Assembly (NCBI GenBank): GCA_001430745.1
Contig: KQ482057.1
Span: 1,180,993 to 1,203,494, forward strand
Direction of reading: 5' to 3'
Length of the DNA stretch: 22,502 nucleotides
From: Auxenochlorella pyrenoidosa
Lineage: Eukaryota > Chlorophyta > Trebouxiophyceae > Chlorellales > Chlorellaceae
This document shows, in pieces, positions 18,365 through 22,502 of the stretch. Positions within the stretch are counted from its first letter, which is position 1. Each line of letters opens with the position of its first letter. Position numbers and translations under genes: made by a program. The notes under the pieces are model-generated. The model did not search any database. It was not told the DNA's origin and saw nothing but the letters and a program-made list of their open reading frames with translations.

Positions 18365-20344
18365 ATGGAGCGTCTGCCAGAGATCTCAGAGGGCCCAACA
18401 GACTACGGTGGCGATGTCGAAGGCATCCTTAGGGCTCTTAGCGGCGAAAGCCCCTCACAAGCAGGAGGCGGTGAACGCGCTGCGCATGCTCCCCCGCCTG
18501 CTCCCTGTTCCCTGCTGTGAGCACCTCTAGCACCCCAGCAATACGTCGAGGATCGTTGTAGCCTCAGATATAGGCAGAAAACATATCCTGGTGACCACCC
18601 TGAGGGGGGAAGGGTGAGCACGCCATCGTCGACCGTAACCGCCGCCGCCGCTGGTAGCCAGGCAAAGCTTCCCGCCTGAGTGCCTCCTTCCACCCAAACT
18701 TCAACACTTACGACACCCAAGAGACAGCAGGTATGCCCTGTAGTCTGGGTGTAAGCGTGAAGGACGCCGCAGAGTTAAGCCTTGGGCACGTCGACGATGT
18801 GACCACTCGCCTCCCACCCTCCTTGATCCTCCCTTGTTGAGGTGCAGGTACACACAGGGCAAGCCCTCAAAGCCGTAACCATGCAGCAGTTGCTGGTCCA
18901 CGTGGTTGAGGCTGTCCTTCTGGCAGGCGGCGTGGGAGTGCTGGGCAAGGCTTTGGCAGGACGAGGCAGGCAAAGGAGCGCCGCGCCCGGCCCTGCAAGG
19001 CCTGCGCTGCCTGGTGACGCGAGTGCAGCAGCACCCATCAGTCGGGATGCCCAGCCAGCAGAAGAGCCAGAGGAAAGGCTGCAGCAGCCAGAAGCCCTCG
19101 CGCCAGAGACCAGCGGGCTGCTGCAGCCGGCAGTTGGCGGAAGTATTGGCGCGCTGCAACTGCCACGCTGGCGGGACCTGGCAGGCCACTCTGAAGCTGG
19201 ACACCACAGCAAGGAGGGGCATGGCTGCAGCAGCGAAGCAAGCCCCCGCAGCAGCGGCGACAGCAGCAGCGCCAGCAGTAGCGAAGACAGCGAGGCAGCA
19301 GGCAGCCGCTCGCATGGGGCCATGAGCGAACTTACGGCTGACGCCATTGACACAGCCGCCTGGGGCTGTTTTGCTGCTGAGGAGCGCAGCCAAGAGGCGG
19401 TGTGGACTTGCAGGGTGGGCGAGGCGCAAGCCGCAGCGCACGCAGCGGGGGCAGGCGGAGCGCCCCCGGACTGGCTGTGCTGCCGCGCACTGCCACGCAA
19501 CCTGCGCAGCTTGCACCTCACGGACGGCGGCAGTGGCCTGGCAGCGGCGGGGCTGGAGGTTCTGGTCCCAGACTAGTGGCATGGCGAGCTGAGGCCGGAA
19601 GAGGTGCGGAGCGTTGAGCCTGCCACGGCAGCGCATCCCGCGTGGCTGTGCTGTCCATCAATAGCTGTATCAAGCTGTCCTGCAATCTCTTGCTCTTCAT
19701 TCTGATGCAGCATTGTTGACCGCCCCCTGGCCTTGCCATGATGGCCGCAGCCACCTGCCCTTGTCCACCTTCCACTCGCGCCTCTGCAGGTGGAGCGCCT
19801 GGCAAGCCTGCACCGCCTGCTGGCTCGGCTGGGCACCCGAGTCTTCTTGAAGGGCCTGTGGCAGGCCAGCTTTGGGCTGTACATGGATTCCAGCGGTGGG
19901 TTGGCAAGGCAGCATTCCGGGCACCTTACATCACAACGGTCTGCGTGCCAGGTCTGCATGCCGTGATCCTGCCAGCGGCCGCTGGAGCTGCCCTGCCGGG
20001 CGCACAGCCACCGAAATGATACTCTACACTGCCCTGCGCCTTCCCCGCCTGCAGACCCCGCCCCCGGGTTTGTAGACCCGGAGGGCACGCTATGGCTGAA
20101 TGCGGCGCAGGACCCGCCAGCACCTGCCGACTCTGCCCCCGGCCCTTCCCGCCAGCCGGCAGACCAGCGAGCCATGCGGGCCCAGTTCTGGTTCATTGCA
20201 TGCTGCCATCTGGTGGCCCATGCCTGGGGGGGCAGCCACGACGGGCAGCATGGGCAGCGCTGCTGCCAGGTGGCCCTACCGTACTACTCACGGTACCACT
20301 CGACCTTCTTTCGTGCCAAGGGGCAGCAGGAGGAGCACTACTGA
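18365..20344 (+). CDS. Unrecognised protein with N-terminal hydrophobic segment, multi-exon
   Basis: Well-supported exons are 19790-19895 and 20055-20344 (phase-matched; TGA at 20342-20344), preceded by a long exon 18848-19558 whose donor (GAG|GTTCTG) is weak. They give 357 residues from ATG 18881, starting with a hydrophobic segment (MQQLLVHVVEAVLLAGGVGV), then an acidic Ser-rich linker (SPRSSGDSSSASSSEDSEAA) and LPRNLRSLHLTDG. Then come VERLASLHRLLARLGTRVFL and a conserved-looking end with CCHLVAHAWG and PYYSRYHSTFFRAK. An upstream exon 18365-18516 (MERLPEISEGPTDYGGDVEG, donor CT|GTGAGC) may be the true first exon, but its phase does not fit 18848, so a small exon would be missing between them. 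The His/Cys-rich end suggests a conserved domain that I cannot name; a distant likeness to C-termini of HSP90-like-ATPase/sacsin-type proteins is only a hunch. Confidence 0.52.
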
Positions 20345-20493
20345 GGCCCCATCGTTGCATGAACTGCAGGGCCCCCAATGCGCATCAAACTGCAAACCGT
20401 AGGGCTGCCATCCAGAGTCTCAGTTCTCAGGCCAACCCGGGGACAGATCAGGATGGCCAGGCTGCCAGCGCTGCTGTGCTGCGGCTCTCAGCC

Positions 20494-22502
20494 TCACTCC
20501 TCTGCCTCGTAGAAGAGCACGCTGGGCTGGATGCGCCCCGCCTCGCAGCGCCGCACCACAGCTTCCCAGTCGCTGGCGCGGGTGACCTGGGCGTCGTCAA
20601 ACTGCGCAAACCTGCAGGGGAGGGGCAGCAGCGTGGGGCGGCCGGCAAGGAATCCCAGGTGCAACCAGTAGGGCGGCGGATTGCGAGCGGAGTGCCAGCA
20701 GAGCTGCCTGGTGGCATGCTGTTTTTTGACCAGGGCCGACTGCGGTCAGCGTTCCTCCCAACCCATGCCTCCCGGCGCACCCCCACCCAGCCTCACTCGC
20801 CGCCCAGCTCCGGCAGCGCCACAAATGCCGAGTAGTGCTGCCCGGAGTACCCCACCAGGCTGCGCAGGCGGTACCGTCGTCCCGCAGCTGCCTCGCCCTG
20901 GTACACCTCGTCCAGGGACAGCTTGGGAGGGGGGGAGGGGCAGGGCGAGGCAGGGAAGCTGGGAAGAATGCAGGGGCCGAGTCTAAGATGAGGCAGCGGC
21001 ATGTGCAAGGAAGACGAAGGCCTGGCCACGCGGTGCCCCGTGCTGCTGTGCCTCCCCCTTACCAAGCTGTCTAGAGCGCGCAGCGCTGCGCCGATGTCCT
21101 CCGGCGCCTCGAGGTGCGAGCGCCAGGCCAGCTGCAGCGTGAACACCCGCGGCGCGCGCTGCAGGCGCTGCGCCACCGGCCGCTTGGCACCACAGCCGCC
21201 TGCACAGAGGCAGGAGGAGCGTGAGTGCAGCCGGGCGGAAGAGCCCTCTCTGCTGTGCTCATGTGAGGTTCAGAAGGCGAGTGCCAAGACCTTCCGGCTG
21301 CAGGCTGCCACCCTCTCTGCTCCAGCCTGGCAGTCCGCGCCGAGTGGCCCCTCACCCCTGTCCTCATCGCAGCTCTTGTACAGCTCGGCCAGGGCCCTGA
21401 GGCGCTTGCCCATGGTGTTGGCACCCAGGATGCCGCGCCGGCGCTGCTCCGCGGTCCTTAGCAGCAGCTCCTGCATGCCCGCCGCCTGCAGGGGGGGCAG
21501 GATGAACGGTCACGGGGGGCAGAACAGAGTGTGCGGGAGAATCAAGCCGAGAAGCAAAGTGGTAGGAGGCTGCCAAGTGCCCCGCGAGCGTGCCTGCCAG
21601 CTTCTTCCACCCCTCTGCCTTCCGTCCTCCAACGCACTCACCTGCGCATTGTAAAAGTGCTGCGTGTAGCTGCTCCTGTGGCTGACGAGCTCGCAAGCGG
21701 GGCAGTAGACACGCTCCTCCACAGGCAGGCCCATGAGGGGCTCCACCCTGCCTGGCAGGTGCTGGGCCTGCAGGGAGGGGGGGGGGGGGATGAGGGTTAG
21801 GGACGGCTGGTCACAGCCCGGGCAGAGCGCCAGTGTTTCGCCCTTCCTCCAGCGCTACTGACGCCACGTGGCAGAGCTCCCTTGCTCTCTCTCTATTCCT
21901 CCCTCCCTCCCTCCCTCCCTCTCCCGGCCCGCCTGCTCCACGGCCTGGATGCTCTCATAGATGGTCAGCAGCACCTCGCTCGCGTCGTTCATCTCGCATG
22001 CAGGGTGCCAAGACAGAGAGGGGGAAGGGGGGGTCGCTTGTCGATTTGAAGCACATGGCGGTGTGGGGGCGCAGGGCAAGCGAGGCTGCATGTGGTCCTC
22101 GGGACGGCAGAGACAGGGGTGGCCAGGGTGCCAGACCAACACGGCGCTCCCATCCCAGCCTCCTAAACCCTGCGCGCCACCCACCCAGCCCAAAGGTGCG
22201 CTCCGAGGCCCCCGACAGCGCCACCCGCAGCTCAGCGGGGTCGACCACAGCCCGGCTGGCAGCTGGGGCGGCAGCTGGGCCCACGCCGGCCGCGGCCGCC
22301 TGCTGCCGCCCCAGCTGCTCAAACAGGTGGCGCAGCGCCGCCACCACGGGGTGCGCTTCGTAGAAGGAGGGCAGCCAGGACAGCACCTGTGGTGCATGTG
22401 GAAGGGGGAGGTGAGGGGGGGGGGAGGAATGAGGAAAACACTGTTTTGGGGTGCAAGCAATCTGTGCAGCAGCAGCAGCAGGCGGCGTGCAGGAACCCCA
22501 GC
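20494..22502 (-). CDS. USP53/54-like ubiquitin C-terminal hydrolase (plant type), 5' end outside window
   Basis: Exons in gene order: 22386-22185, 21992-21933, 21767-21642, 21485-21356, 21199-21063, 20921-20797 and 20611-20494. The family is shown by EMNDASEVLLTIYESIQ, a zinc-binding pair of Cys clusters (VYCPACELVSHRSSYTQHFY; SCDEDRGGCGAK), RVFTLQLAW, the His box GYSGQHYSAF, then FDDAQV and the end QPSVLFYEAEE. This order matches plant USP53/54-like proteins, in which the UCH domain may be inactive. The catalytic Cys box lies upstream of the window, so activity cannot be judged; the His and Asp positions are kept. Role by family: removal of ubiquitin from proteins, or a non-catalytic scaffold. 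The joint between 22185 and 21992 does not match in phase (phase 1 into phase 0), and the donor of the MNDASEVL exon is either CAG|GCGGGC or an earlier GTGGAG. It converges on the plus-strand gene ending at 20344. Confidence 0.85.
21777..21789. repeat. G homopolymer (13)
   Basis: Run of G on the plus strand, acting as the pyrimidine tract before the minus-strand acceptor at 21768. Similar runs of 12-13 occur at 1996-2008 (C, before the acceptor at 2015) and 2728-2739 (G, in an intron). Such runs are prone to length errors in sequencing. Confidence 0.8.
21897..21922. repeat. CCCT tetranucleotide microsatellite
   Basis: About six copies of CCCT/TCCC on the plus strand in an intron of the ubiquitin hydrolase gene, just downstream (minus strand) of the MNDASEVL exon. 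Confidence 0.8.

Noticed and set aside
18701..19636. Long minus-strand frames (311 and 248 residues) opposite the exon at 18848-19558
   Set aside because: Low stop-codon density in GC-rich DNA explains them. The plus strand continues into clean phase-matched exons to 20344, while the minus frames have no splice partners or recognisable domains.
1..22502. tRNA, rRNA, CRISPR, operon and bacterial elements
   Set aside because: No cloverleaf, rRNA-like or spaced repeat-array pattern was noticed, and spliced genes with TGTAA signals show eukaryotic nuclear DNA.

Overview
The window looks like nuclear DNA of a green alga, most likely a trebouxiophyte of the Chlorella type. It is GC-rich, its genes are dense and cut into many short exons (introns mostly about 100 to 300 bases), proteins are rich in Ala, Gly and Gln, and several genes are followed by TGTAA, the usual green-algal poly(A) signal. 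Gene models were built by hand from reading frames, GT-AG (or GC-AG) boundaries and matching intron phases. No RNA or homology search was available.

Left part, plus strand. Positions 1-5415 hold the 3' part of a receptor kinase: one and a half CHRD domains, one membrane helix with an Arg-rich stop, a Ser-rich linker and a complete TKL (Raf-like) kinase domain. Positions 6073-8959 hold a cluster of small plus-strand genes. Three of them (6073-6635, 7818-8107, 8430-8959) encode short proteins with two hydrophobic segments joined by a polar linker. A fourth candidate near 7177 is only a RING-like stub.

Middle part, minus strand. Positions 12308-9093 encode a secreted Cys-rich protein with two copies of an unrecognised module and an NlpC/P60-like C-terminus, interrupted by a +1 frameshift at a UGC-UGA codon pair. 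Positions 14835-13027 encode a Gln/Ser/Ala-rich low-complexity protein. Positions 18283-15029 encode a probable nuclear protein with a coiled coil, a BED-like zinc finger, a second Cys cluster and Gln, His and Ala runs.

Right part. A plus-strand gene (up to 20344) of unrecognised family may start only 81 bases from the divergent minus-strand gene at 18283. It converges on a minus-strand gene (20494 to beyond the window end) for a plant-type USP53/54-like ubiquitin hydrolase.

The genes do not form an obvious pathway. The points of most interest are the CHRD receptor kinase, the array of small two-helix membrane proteins (two with a 7-base first exon) and the secreted duplicated-module/NlpC protein with its frameshift.
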